Source of the DNA: Hyphomicrobium_A sp963728165
GTDB taxonomy: Bacteria > Pseudomonadota > Alphaproteobacteria > Rhizobiales > Hyphomicrobiaceae
Assembly: GCA_963728165.1 (NCBI GenBank)
Contig: CAVSIY010000006.1
Location: 310,001-374,000, forward strand
DNA length: 64,000 bases
Reading direction: 5' to 3'
Under the pieces are notes generated by a model. That model saw nothing but the letters and a program-made list of their open reading frames with translations, was not told the origin of the DNA and ran no database searches. Position 1 is the stretch's first letter, and every line of letters starts with the position of its first letter. Position numbers and translations under genes: made by a program. Below, one piece after another: positions 37,679 to 47,202 of the stretch.

Positions 37679-37788
37679 GGATCAGGTCTCGCGCAAGATC
37701 GGTTGTGGATGTGCGGTCACGGTCGCGGCCGCGCCCGGTCTCTACAGGACGACGCTTCTCGCGTCCACCTGCACGGGCACGGAGACGC

Positions 37789-38733
37789 TCAGCGGAAGTA
37801 GAAGGGGATCGAGAACCGCAGCTGCCCCGACGAGGCGCCGGCAGGTGGGGCGCCGAAGGGGGCTGCGCGCCGCACCGCCGACAGCGCCGCCTGATCGAGC
37901 GCCACGCTGCCGGAGGAGCGTGCAAGCCGCGCATAGCTCAAGCTCCCGGAGCTCGAAACGCCGAACGCGACCTGGGCGGTGCCACGATGCCCGCTGCTCG
38001 AAGGCTTGTTGCGGACGACCTTGGCGCGCACGCGCGCCGCATAGCTCAAGATGCTGCCGCGGCTTGCCGACGCGCGCCCGCTTGCCGCCCCCTTCGCGGC
38101 GTTGGATCGGCTCGTGGGGCCGCCGGCGGTCTGACGCGACGTGCGCTCTTTTTGAGCCTCTTTGCGCTGCCTCTTGCGGCGCGCCTCGCGCGTGGCGTAT
38201 CGCTTCTGCTCGGGCGCCTTGGCGGTGACGCTCTCGGCCGGCTCGGCCGCGCCGCGCAGCACCTCGAGCGGCTCTTCGGCCGCTTGGGGGGAAACTTCCG
38301 CAGCCTCGATCGTCGACGGCGCAACGGCCTTCTCAAGCGGCAGTTCGTCGACCGCAGCGAGCAGCTCTGGCTCTAAATCGTCCGCCGCGACGGCGCCTTG
38401 GGGCATTGCCGCCGCGGCCGCAGCGGCCGTATCGACCGGCTCGCTCATGGTCGATTCAACGACGATGGTCTGCGCCGTCTCCAGGCTGAGCGCGTCGGTG
38501 TCTTTGTTGAGCACGCCGTACTCGGGAAGCGCCGTCGTCGAAATCAGCAGCGCTGCCGCCGCTGCCGCATGCAGCCCGCATGAGATGACGACCGCGACCG
38601 GCAGCAGCGCGCGCAAGACCTTTGGGGGCTCCGGCTCCACGACGGGCCCAACCGGCTCCTCGACCGTGCGCATCGCCTCGGGCGGCAGTGCCGCCCTTTC
38701 CTCGGCATAGTCAGCGAGCGATTGCCCAGACAT
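37789..38733 (-). CDS. tonB: TonB-family energy transducer
   Basis: 314 residues. A short cytoplasmic N terminus, one membrane segment near 42-66 (LLPVAVVISCGLHAAAAAALL), a long Ala/Glu/Lys-rich periplasmic spacer, and a C-terminal TonB domain (AQVAFGVSSSGSLSYARLAR to LRFSIPFYF). It should couple the proton gradient, via ExbB-ExbD, to the outer-membrane haem receptor encoded two genes away. exbB and exbD are not in the window. The spacer is basic (KRYATREARRKRQRKE) rather than Pro-rich as in the classical protein. Confidence 0.85.
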   Translation of the reverse strand: MSGQSLADYAEERAALPPEAMRTVEEPVGPVVEPEPPKVLRALLPVAVVISCGLHAAAAAALLISTTALPEYGVLNKDTDALSLETAQTIVVESTMSEPVDTAAAAAAAMPQGAVAADDLEPELLAAVDELPLEKAVAPSTIEAAEVSPQAAEEPLEVLRGAAEPAESVTAKAPEQKRYATREARRKRQRKEAQKERTSRQTAGGPTSRSNAAKGAASGRASASRGSILSYAARVRAKVVRNKPSSSGHRGTAQVAFGVSSSGSLSYARLARSSGSVALDQAALSAVRRAAPFGAPPAGASSGQLRFSIPFYFR

Positions 38734-38832
38734 TGATTGCGCTCAGTGGTCATCTCCAGCGGCCGCGCGGAGACGCACGCGCAGAGCCTCGAACCTGTGC
38801 AACTGCTGAGATCGTGCCCGGCGTCGACGCCT

Positions 38833-39174
38833 CTACTCGGCCGCGATCACGCGCGTGCCGTCCGCCTTCTCCTCCTGCACCACCGTGAAGCCCTCGAACT
38901 CGGGATGGCCCAGATAGAGCGGCTTGTTGGCGCCGGCGCCGGCGTGCGCCTTGCGGAACTGCTCCGACTTGGTCCAGGCCTCGAAGTCAGCATACGAGCG
39001 CCACATGGCGTGCGAGGAATAGAGCGTGTGGTCCTCGCGCTCGGGCCCTTTGAGCAGATGGAACACGATGAAGCCCGGCATCTCGCTCAAGTGCCCCTCG
39101 CGTTTGGCCCAGATCTGCTCGAAGTCCTGCTCCGAGCCCTTCTTCACTTTGAAACGGTTCATGGCGATGTACAT
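38833..39174 (-). CDS. Haem-degrading monooxygenase, IsdG/HmuQ-like
   Basis: 113-residue antibiotic-biosynthesis-monooxygenase fold. The IsdG signature residues are seen: Asn6 in MYIAMNRFKV, a Trp in SHAMWRSYADF and the haem-ligand His in FRKAHAGAG. Related rhizobial HmuQ/HmuD proteins open the haem ring to release iron. The start is fixed by homology at 39174. It stands between tonB and the haem receptor on the same strand, which supports a haem role over an antibiotic one. Confidence 0.85.
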   Translation of the reverse strand: MYIAMNRFKVKKGSEQDFEQIWAKREGHLSEMPGFIVFHLLKGPEREDHTLYSSHAMWRSYADFEAWTKSEQFRKAHAGAGANKPLYLGHPEFEGFTVVQEEKADGTRVIAAE

Positions 39175-39299
39175 GACGTGGTCTCCTGGCTGGGGATGGC
39201 TGGGCTGCGATGATCGTCTCTCTCCGCCCTCAAGGCGCCGGCGCAACCACAGTCGTGGTCCGCGGCGCTTTGTTTTGCGGTCGTCCCTATTAGTGGACC

Positions 39300-41351
39300 T
39301 CATAAGGCTCCAAATCTCAGCGTCAATCCGACGCGCGCGTCAAAGCCCGGGCTGTTCTCCTGGTTGAGATACTGGAGGTACTCTTTGTCGAACAAGTTAT
39401 CGATGTTGAGATTGACGACCGCGTGATCGTTGACCTGATAGCGGGCGAACAGGTCGACGAGGGTATAGGCGTCCGAAGCAGGGAAGACCGAGCCAGAGCC
39501 CGTGTCGCCGCCCTCATGCGAGTCGACGAGGCTCACGCGCGTTCCCGCCACAAGGTGCTCATCCAAGAGGCGGACGCCGAGCGTTCCCACGACCCTGTCG
39601 GGAAGAACGGTGACGAGCTTCTCGCCGGTATCTGCATTCTTGCCGACGACGTGCTGGGCCGACACGATCATGAACCATGATCTCGCGTCATAAGAGGCCT
39701 CGAGCTCGACGCCCTCGATACGCGCTTGTGCGATGTTCACGTATTGGAATACGTCGTCGACGAGGCAGGGGAACGTGAAGGATGACGGAGGGTAGCACGC
39801 AGGGTTGCCATCGTCGCCGTTGACGTCGGTCTGGGTCGCGTCGATGTAGTCGTCGATCTGATTGCGGAAACCGGTGATTTTGGCGCGGAATGCATCGTTG
39901 GACTTGAAGACGTTGTCGAACTTGAAGTTCGCTCCGGCTTCCCAGTTGTGCGCGATTTCCGGGCTCAGATCCGGGTTGGGGACGAGCGGGAAGGCCGGAA
40001 ACGGGTGGAAGCCGTCGATCAGCGTCTCCGTGGTCGAGGGGGCGCGATAGCCTTCCGCGTAGGTGCCGAACACGGTGACGCCGGTGATCGGGGTGACGCC
40101 GAGCGTCACTTTCGGCGACACGTGGCTGCCCTCGTTGCTGCTAGTGGCGCTTTCCAGCTCATAGTGGTCGTAGCGCACGGCCGTGATCAGCTCGATGAAC
40201 TCTAACGCCGTGAGCTGCGACTGGATGAATGTGCCTTCGAGCGAGCGCTTTCCTCCCGGTGTCAGCGCGCTGCCGTAGCCATCGTCATCGAACGTCGTCA
40301 CCTCGTCGTATACGCCGTCGCCGCCATATGTCAGCGCAACCTTGAAGGCGCCCGACCCGAAGCGGGACGTGTTGTTCACGTCGAAGCCTTGGGTCTCGAT
40401 ATCGAAGAAGCGGTGCGACGTCGTGCCGATCGTGTCCTGCTCGAGGTTCGTGTCGTTGCGGTAGATTTTGGCGCTGAAATCCAAGAGCGGCGTATCCGGC
40501 CGCGAGAAGGTGTAGCCCAAAGTATATTGATCATTCTGGACGTCCGTGTCGCGCCGGGTGCTATCTCCCGCCATGCTGTCGACGAAGTCGGACGTGTAGT
40601 CGATAATCGTTGCCGTGATCTGGTGACCCTCGGCCGGACGCCAGCGCGCGTTGATCATATTCGACTGCGTCTCGTCGCCCGTATCCGCGATAACGTTGCC
40701 GCCCCCATCGGTGTAGTCGTTGCTGTCGCGAAAATTGGTTTGGCCCAGGATATCGAAGTTGCCGGATCTGACCGCGCCCGTGAAACTGCCCAAGAGGGCG
40801 TCGTCGTTGCTGCCGTAGCTGCCTTTTTGCTGGACGGCCGCGTATTCGCCCGCCCGCAGAATGTCGTCGGCGTTGAGTAGTTTGAAGGCGACGACGCCGC
40901 CGATGGCGCCCGAGCCGTAGATCATCGACGTGGGCCCGCGCGTGACGTCGACGCTGCCGATCATCTCTGGCTCTAGATAGAAAGAGCCGTTGGCATTGTG
41001 TCCGGACCGCTGGAAATTCTGGCGCGCGCCTTCGATCAGCACGTTGACGCGTCCGAAATCCTGAAGTCCGCGAATGTTGACCGATTGCGCTGTATCGCTC
41101 GACGTTTGCGAGGTCGTGACACCCGGGATCGTATTGAGGATGTCGGAGACCTCGGTGGCCTGAAACTGCTGGTCGAGCTGCTCCTTGCCGACGGCACTCG
41201 AGCCCGACAGCGCATCAATGGCGCTCTCTTCGACTTTGGTGGTCGTCACCACGATCCCCTCGAGTGAGATGTCCTGAGCCGCAGCCGTTACACCGCTCAA
41301 CAGCACTATTGCGGCCGCCACAGGCAGCCTACGCACCTTACGCACACACAT
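39300..41351 (-). CDS. hmuR: TonB-dependent haem/haemoglobin receptor
   Basis: 683-residue outer-membrane receptor with signal peptide (VAAAIVLLSGVTAAAQ). The TonB box region is LEGIVVTTTK, followed by the plug (LNTIPGVTTSQTSSD, VNIRGLQDFGRVNVLIEGAR) and a 22-strand barrel ending in LTLRFGAL. YGSGAIGGVVAFKL and FGTYAEGYRAPSTTE match the haemoglobin/transferrin/lactoferrin receptor group. The context of hemP, hmuTUV, IsdG-like enzyme and tonB supports haem as ligand. The gene is intact although its neighbours are frameshifted. Confidence 0.9.
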   Translation of the reverse strand: MCVRKVRRLPVAAAIVLLSGVTAAAQDISLEGIVVTTTKVEESAIDALSGSSAVGKEQLDQQFQATEVSDILNTIPGVTTSQTSSDTAQSVNIRGLQDFGRVNVLIEGARQNFQRSGHNANGSFYLEPEMIGSVDVTRGPTSMIYGSGAIGGVVAFKLLNADDILRAGEYAAVQQKGSYGSNDDALLGSFTGAVRSGNFDILGQTNFRDSNDYTDGGGNVIADTGDETQSNMINARWRPAEGHQITATIIDYTSDFVDSMAGDSTRRDTDVQNDQYTLGYTFSRPDTPLLDFSAKIYRNDTNLEQDTIGTTSHRFFDIETQGFDVNNTSRFGSGAFKVALTYGGDGVYDEVTTFDDDGYGSALTPGGKRSLEGTFIQSQLTALEFIELITAVRYDHYELESATSSNEGSHVSPKVTLGVTPITGVTVFGTYAEGYRAPSTTETLIDGFHPFPAFPLVPNPDLSPEIAHNWEAGANFKFDNVFKSNDAFRAKITGFRNQIDDYIDATQTDVNGDDGNPACYPPSSFTFPCLVDDVFQYVNIAQARIEGVELEASYDARSWFMIVSAQHVVGKNADTGEKLVTVLPDRVVGTLGVRLLDEHLVAGTRVSLVDSHEGGDTGSGSVFPASDAYTLVDLFARYQVNDHAVVNLNIDNLFDKEYLQYLNQENSPGFDARVGLTLRFGAL

Positions 41352-41368
41352 GAACGCCAGCCCCTACT

Positions 41369-41381
41369 CGTAACTGTTACG
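41369..41381. promoter_or_regulatory. Perfect short inverted repeat ahead of the haem receptor gene
   Basis: CGTAAC-T-GTTACG, 18 bases before the receptor start codon in the divergent hmuR/hemP region. The remainder, up to 41568, includes an A/T-rich part at 41497-41530 suited to promoters. No clear Irr or Fur consensus was identified. Confidence 0.35.
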
Positions 41382-41568
41382 CTTTACGTCGGCTGGCTGG
41401 CTCGCGCGTTTCGCGCGTGTAGCGGGCTTGCCCCCCGCGCGACGTCCCCCTTCGAGCCGTCACGCAACCCGATTGATCATCGGACTTGCGGAGCCTATAA
41501 ATTATTACTATCAGAGTCAACAATCACTCTTGAGACCCATGCGGACCACGACGGAGCCTTGCTCGCCG

Positions 41569-41763
41569 ATGAACGCAGCCAACGAGCGACCGCCGCAGGG
41601 TCCCAAGCCCGCCGACCAGCCAACCGAAGGAGACCGCACGCGGCCGGTTCGGGTGCTGGTTGCCGAGCTCCTCGCCGGCGGCCGCGAGGCGATCCTGGAG
41701 CACGACGGGCAGGACTACCGCCTGCGCATCACCGCCAACGGCAAGCTCATCTTGACCAAGTAG
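41569..41763 (+). CDS. hemP: Haem uptake protein HemP
   Basis: Small protein whose C-terminal half is the HemP domain (LVAELLAGGREAILEHDGQ, then YRLRITANGKLILTK). In rhizobia HemP/HmuP is needed for expression of the haem receptor, acting as a coactivator. Start Met at 41569 has GGAG upstream at 13 bases; Met at 41539 would add ten residues. Divergent from hmuR and 11 bases ahead of hmuT. Confidence 0.88.
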   Translation: MNAANERPPQGPKPADQPTEGDRTRPVRVLVAELLAGGREAILEHDGQDYRLRITANGKLILTK

Positions 41764-41774
41764 AGGACCTTCGC

Positions 41775-42685
41775 ATGACCGCAGGCTCGCAACGGTTGGC
41801 CGCAAAGCTTCTCGTGCTCGCCGCTCTCCTTGCCGGCTCTGCCGGCGCCGCGCCGGCCCCGCAAGGGCCCGTCAAAGACAGCGCGCGCATCGTCTCGATC
41901 GGCGGCGACGTGACGGAGATTCTCTACGCGCTGAACGCGGCGCCCAAGGTCGTGGCTGTCGACACCACCAGCACCTTCCCGGCGAGTGCGCTGACGCAGA
42001 AGACGAGCGTCGGCTACATGCGCGCGCTCTCGACCGAGGGCGTGCTCTCCACCAACCCGAGCGTCATCATCGCGGCTGCCAATGCCGGACCGTCCGAGGT
42101 CGTGGCCGCGCTCAAGAGCTCGTCCGTCCCCTATGTCGAAGTGCCGCGACGATCCCACGCCCGAGGGCATCGCCAACAAAATCCAACGCATTGCCGCGGC
42201 GATCGGAGCAATGCCGCAGGCCGAGGCCTTGATGCGAGCCGTAGCGCGCGATTTCGACGTGCTCGCCGGCCAGAGGGCGCACATCACCAAGCCCATCCGC
42301 GCGCTGTTCGTGCTCGCCGTGCAAGGCGGTCGCGCCGTGGTCGCCGGCCGCGGCACCGCAGCCGATGCCATCTTTGCGCTGGCGGGCGCGCAAAACGCCG
42401 CAGCAACATCTACATGGCTACAAGCCGCTCTCCGACGAGGCGGCGGTCGAGCTGGCGCCCGACGTCATCGTGACCATGTCGAACCCGGTGCCCGGCAACG
42501 ACGCGCGCGAGATGCTGCAGCTTCCGGCGTTCCGCTCCGCGCCGGCGGCGATCAACAACCGCCTCGTCGAGATGGATGGCAACTATCTGTTGAACTTCGG
42601 CCCGAGAGCGGGGCAGGCCGCGCGCGAGCTGATGCTGGCCTTCTATCCAGAGCTCGCGCAGTCGGCCAAGGGCAACGGGCAATGA
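41775..42685 (+). pseudogene. hmuT: Haem ABC transporter substrate-binding protein HmuT, two frameshifts
   Basis: Periplasmic binding protein of the haem importer. A signal peptide (LLVLAALLAGSAGAAPA) and RIVSIGGDVTEILYALN are in the first frame. An extra base at about 42145-42147 moves the reading (YVEVP then DDPTPEGIANKIQRIA), and a second extra base at 42400-42412 moves it again (ALAGAQNAA then GYKPLSDEAAVELAPDVIV). Removing two bases restores 302 residues, normal length. Its end overlaps the start of hmuU as ATGA. Confidence 0.85.
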
Positions 42686-43768
42686 GTGCGGCCATTCCGG
42701 CTGCAGCCTTGTCGGTCGCTATCGGCGAGCGCCGCCGCAGGGGACGCAGCGTCATCACGGCGTCCGCCGTGCTGCTCGCCGCCATGGCCGTGCTCTCGCT
42801 TTCGCTTGGGCCCACCGGCGTCTCGCTCAACGTGCTGCCGAGCGTGATCGCGGACCTCTTTACCGGCAACGGCGCCGACACCGCGCGCGAGCGGCTGATC
42901 CTCCTCGACATCCGGCTGCCGCGTACGCTGCTTGCCATGTTCATCGGCACCGCGCTCGCCGTCTCCGGTGCGATGATGCAGGGGCTGTTCCGCAACCCGC
43001 TGGCCGATCCCGGCGTCATCGGCGTTTCGGCCGGCGCCGCGCTCGCAGCCGTGTGCGTCATCGCGCTCGGACGCGGGATCGCCGCGCCTGTGGTGGCGCC
43101 CTTCGGCATCTACGCCCTGCCGATCGCTGCCTTCTCGGCGGCATGGCGGCAACGATGGTGCTCGTGGCGATCACCGCCCGGCACGGCCAGACGGTGATCG
43201 GCACGTTGCTGCTCGCCGGCATCGCCATCGCCGCGCTGGCGCAGGCGCTCCTGGGCCTCATCGCCTTCGCCAGCGACGACCGCGCTCTGCGCGATTTGAC
43301 GCTGTGGACGCTCGGCAGCCTCGCCGGCGCCAGCTGGGAGCAAGGTCCTCGCCGTCGCCCCGTTCGCCGCACTCCTCCTGCTTCTCGTCCCCCGCCTGGT
43401 GCGCGGGCTCAACGGCTTCCTGTTCGGCGAGGCGGAGGCCTTCCATCTGGGCGTCGAGGTCGGAAGACGAAGCGGCTCATGATCGTCGCCACGGCGGCCT
43501 GGGTCGGCGCGGCGGTGGCGGTCGCCGGCATCATCGGCTTTCTCGGCATCGTCGTTCCGCACTTCGTGCGCCTCATCGCCGGCCCGACCACGCCTACGTG
43601 CTGCCGGCGAGCGCGCTTCTGGGCGCGTCGCTGGTGCTCGGTGCCGACGTCGTCGCCCGTATCATGGTCGCGCCGGCCGAGCTGCCGATCGGCATCGTCA
43701 TGGCCGTCGTCGGCGCTCCCGTCTTCCTCCACCTCGTGTTCAAACGCGGCCTCGGCGGATTGGGATAG
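42682..43768 (+). pseudogene. hmuU: Haem ABC transporter permease HmuU, four frameshifts
   Basis: FecCD/BtuC-type permease. Family blocks are readable in three frames: IRLPRTLLAMFIGTALAVSG, GLFRNPLADPGVIGVSAGAA, TLLLAGIAIAALAQALLG, GIIGFLGIVVPHFVRLIAG, and LGADVVARIMVAPAELPIG. Joins are needed near 43131-43135 (one base missing), 43335-43342 (one extra), 43461-43465 (one missing) and 43584-43587 (one missing). Correcting these gives 362 residues, the family norm. No in-frame stop arises by substitution. Confidence 0.85.
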
Positions 43769-43770
43769 CG

Positions 43771-44596
43771 ATGTTGGAAGCCCGCAGCGCCACCTACGCG
43801 GTCAATGGCAAGCGGCTGGTCGAATCCATCGATCTCAAGCTGCCACGCCGGCAAGCTCGTCGCTCTGGTCGGCCCCAACGGCGCCGGGAAGTCGACGCTT
43901 CTGCGGCTCTTTCCGGCGAGATCGCGCCGAGCGCAGGCGCGATGCTGATCAACGGGCGCGAGATCGAGATGCGTAGCCCCGGCAGAGCTCGCGCGCCGGC
44001 GCGCCGTCGTGCCGCAAGCAACGAACCTCGCCTTTCTCCTTCACCGTGCTCGAGGTGGTGCTGATTGCCGCGAGCGTTCCCGGGTTCGCGATCGACGAAC
44101 CGGCGCGCTTAATACCGCGCTCGCCGCCATCGAGACGGTGGGCCTTGCCGGCTTCGAGCAGCGGCTCTTCAACGAGCTTTCCGGCGGCGAGCGCCAGCGC
44201 GCCTCCATCGCCCGCGCGCTCTGCCAGCTGGCGGCGGCCTACCGTCCCGGCGGCGAGACCAGCGCGCTTTTGCTCGACGAGCCGACAGCCAGCCTCGACT
44301 TCGCGCATCAGAGCGTCGTTCTGGGCGAGGCACGCCGCCAGGCCGGCCTGGGGCGCGCGGTGCTGGCGGTCTTGCACGACCTCAACCTGGCCGCGGCCTA
44401 TGCCGACGAGATCGTGCTCATGAGCCGCGGACACATTGCGGCGGCCGGCAGCGCGGCCGAGGTGCTGCGCGATGATCTTCTGTCGGAGGTCTACGGCTGC
44501 CCGGTGCGCATCAACGCGGCACCGGCCGACGGCCGACCCTTCGTTCTGCCGTGCCTGGGAGCTGTCCTGGGACCTGTGCTGGGACGTGTCAGCTAG
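43771..44596 (+). pseudogene. hmuV: Haem ABC transporter ATP-binding protein HmuV, five frameshifts
   Basis: ATPase of the haem importer. Reading across frames gives MLEARSATYAVNGKRLV, Walker A VGPNGAGKST, SGEIAPSAGAMLINGREIE, VVPQATNLAFSFTVLEVVL, signature LSGGERQR, Walker B ALLLDEPTASLD and the switch His in LHDLNLAAAYADE. Single-base changes are needed near 43848, 43911, 43976, 44035 and 44110 (three extra, two missing). Net correction yields 274 residues. It is the last gene of hemP-hmuTUV. Confidence 0.85.
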
Positions 44597-44707
44597 CGGC
44601 GACGACGCCCGGGGCTCGCGGTGCCATCACGCTCGGCTCGCAGGCTTGACCGAAGCCGATGCAAGGATCGTTTTCTCGATGCCCCGGCTTCGTTTCGCGA
44701 TCCGAAG

Positions 44708-46031
44708 CTATCGATTCTCACTGCGCGCTAGCGGACGCTTGCCCTCCCATAGCTCCTTTCCGGGAAGGCTCAGCGCAGGCTTGCTCCAACCGGTCAACCT
44801 AGCCATCGCGCCAACAAAAATACCCGAAATCACGAGAATTGCTGCAAACATGATCGCGTCTGCGGTCGAAGTGCGCTCCCAGAAATTCATGGTGCCCCAC
44901 CTCATGAGGCACACCCCATAGGTCAGCAATCCAGACATCGCCACAAAGGCGAGAGCATAGACATACTCGCTCGCGACGGGCTGACCCTTCGCAGCCAACC
45001 GCTTGCGCAGGTCCAGGCACGGCTTTTCAACGAATGTCCACGAGAACATGGCCACCGCGACTGCAAGGGGGAGCGCGAGCGCTATGCTCCAATACCACTC
45101 GTGCGTATCCGGCAACAAGTATGCAACAAGCTGCTGCATCGGAAAGCCGTAAAGATAGATGCCGTACGAGTAGTCGCCCCTCGAAAGCACCGGAATTCTT
45201 GGGAAGGGGAGTGAGCCCAAGATAAATGATGCAATACACCAAGCACAACGAGGCCACATACGTGAGGCCGCTCACGCGCACAAACAGGAGTCCAATGCAA
45301 AGGCAGGCGCCGAACATGATCCTGCTAAAGGGTATTTTGTCCTTCCATAGATACAACAGGTTGCCAAACAGGTACGAAGCCACAAGCAGCTGCGGTGTCG
45401 TGCGGCCGGGCAGCATCAACTCAGGCGTCTGCAGAAGATCCCACGTAATGCAGGCGCACGTCAGAATCGCAACGAATACCGTCATCGCAATCCTGCGTTT
45501 GAATAAGCCCGCAAGCATAAGTACGCCAAGCAGAATGTAGCAAAGTATCTCCAGCGGGATCGTCCACAGCGACACGTTGACGACCCCCGGGTAAGGGTTC
45601 GTCTCGAATACGCCCGGCAAGAAATACGAGATGCGGCCGATCACGTTGCCGAAATACTCGTGGAAGCTGGGGCTCGTCACATAATCCGAGAACGGCAGAG
45701 TCGTAAGAACGGGTCCCAGAACAAGCGCGGACAACGTAATCTCGACGGCCAGCGCCGGCACGATGCGCAGTCCACGCAGAGTGAGGAACCTTCGAAGATC
45801 GTCGGTGCGAAATGCGCTGCCCATGACCAGGAAGCCGCTGATCGCAAAGAACACGGGCAGCAGCGGGCGCGCATAAAACCCGAGAAAACCCCGCCAAGCC
45901 CAATCGTCTGTTCCATAGGAGGCAAGATTGCTGTGCCAGCACAGGATCATTATCGCCAGCATTAGGCGCAACGTGTCAAAGCCGGGACCAACGCCGCGAT
46001 GGCGATCTAGTACGTTACCAAGAGATTGCAT
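44708..46031 (-). pseudogene. Acyltransferase 3 family membrane protein, one frameshift
   Basis: OafA/YrhL-type O-acyltransferase that modifies surface sugars or lipids. The N-terminal part holds FDTLRLMLAIMILCWHS, the family His, and RFLTLRGLRIVPALAVE with the conserved Arg pair; about ten membrane segments follow. Frames join near 45199-45201, where one extra A in CCCAAGAA splits LTPLP from RIPVLSRGDYSYGIYLYGFP. With one base removed the protein has 440 residues. Bases such as 45301-45360 are only 29/60 G+C, far below the neighbourhood, so transfer is likely. Start at 46031 (MQSLGNVLD). Confidence 0.78.
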
Positions 46032-46411
46032 GAAATTTCCCGCAACAAATTGTTGATGCCTTGGTTGCACCAGAGCGTTCAAACGCCAGCGGATAACAAC
46101 CGGGTGATGCCTCGCCCCTTCAGTTCGAAAAGTCTCTTGCCTTGCTGACACGGCTTATCTTTGCTGGGGCATCGTCCAGGACCTTTGCCTCAAAGGCAAA
46201 CCACCTAATCGACGTACCCTTTTTGACGTAGCCATGAAGGAGCGAAGGCGTGGCGGCCGGGCGATCCACCGTCAGACGTACGCTGCGCTGGCTACGCCTG
46301 TGATCCCGGCAGGGAACGGTTTACCGTCGAAGCCCTCGTCAGCGAATATTAGAGTGAAGACTTGCTAGTGTGACGGCGCGTTCTCTCAATCAACTCTGCT
46401 CAGGCATAAAT
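46032..46411. other. 380-base gap, no supported gene
   Basis: Moderate G+C, no long frame with coding character and no strong hairpin except CCTTTGCCTCAAAGG near 46190-46204, a short stem. It should hold the promoters of the two divergent accessory genes on either side. Confidence 0.55.
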
Positions 46412-47018
46412 ATGGAAACGCTGGCGGAAGCCGAATTTCTGTCGTGGATTTCATCGCGGGAGATTACCCTGCACGCTGCCTACCCAACGGTCGCAATTCT
46501 TGAGTTCACTGGCGTGACAGGCTGCGAAAGATTTTGGGAAAGCCCTCCCGAGCCTAAGAGGCTCGCTCACTTCCTCTCAGCGTGCCTCGACACATTCGGC
46601 GACTGGAAGAGATGCTATGTCTGGCGCGCGAATGGAGGTTGGCCGAGTTCTGACTGGGGATCATCCATACAGCCTGAATGACCGCGTCGAATTTCAGATG
46701 CTGCACGGGCTAGGCCTACCGACGGGGACGACACAGGTTGCAGCGTTCGATGCCTCAGATCGTGATGCCCTCATAGCGACGCTGTTTGTCACTGCGATCT
46801 TTGGATGCTGCATCATGCAAGATGCCTATGTCGTGCCCGACGGGGCCAACTATCTTCTTAAGACGGATCATCACGGTGTGGTTCACATCGCCTTCCGCGA
46901 CAAGCATGATGTACTGCCTGCGGTCGCTCACTTGGAGGGGCGCGGTTTTGTGCTGCCGACCGAACTCCCAGATCAAACCTTCAAGCCGCAACCTTGGCTC
47001 CGATCCGGAAGTGAGTAA
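46412..47018 (+). pseudogene. Hypothetical protein, likely split by one frameshift
   Basis: Function not recognised. The first frame, from ATG 46412, gives METLAEAEFLSWISSRE to GGWPSSDWGSSIQP and stops at 46681; a second frame carries on with NDRVEFQMLHGLGLPTG to the stop at 47018. Removing one base near 46676 joins them into a 201-residue soluble protein with Trp-rich N-terminal and TLFVTAIFGCCIMQDAYVV in the C-terminal half. Two separate short genes are possible but less natural, as neither half looks complete. The 3' end enters the first 150-bp repeat. Confidence 0.55.
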
Positions 47019-47138
47019 CGTTTCGTTGCAGTCTGGAAGGCGAGCATGGGTGCGCGCGCGCGGGTTGCTGTCACCTTCCGCGAAGGCAGTCACGTCCTTT
47101 ACAGCAACGGCAAGGTCCTTCGCGAGCTGTCGGCGCAA
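46980..47138 (+). repeat. About 159-bp direct repeat, copy A
   Basis: Matches 48111-48260 in the same orientation with about eight to nine substitutions and a nine-base GC-repeat insertion near 47052. It begins TTCAAGCCGCAACCTTGG and ends GTCGGCGCAA. It lies directly before the GH16 gene. Confidence 0.92.
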
Positions 47139-47202
47139 GAGTATGAAACGCAAGTGGCTGAGTTGTCCCTGCAGATCCGAACTGTCGCGGTGCACAGCGG
47201 TC

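Noticed and set aside
36475..38376. Plus-strand frame of 633 codons across the VWA end, palindromic repeat, FAH and tonB genes
   Set aside because: It passes through several well-supported features on both strands and has no family similarity.
42082..43197. A single 371-codon gene reading from hmuT into hmuU
   Set aside because: It joins the middle of hmuT with the start of hmuU only because of frameshifts; homologous blocks show two genes with an ATGA overlap at 42682-42685.
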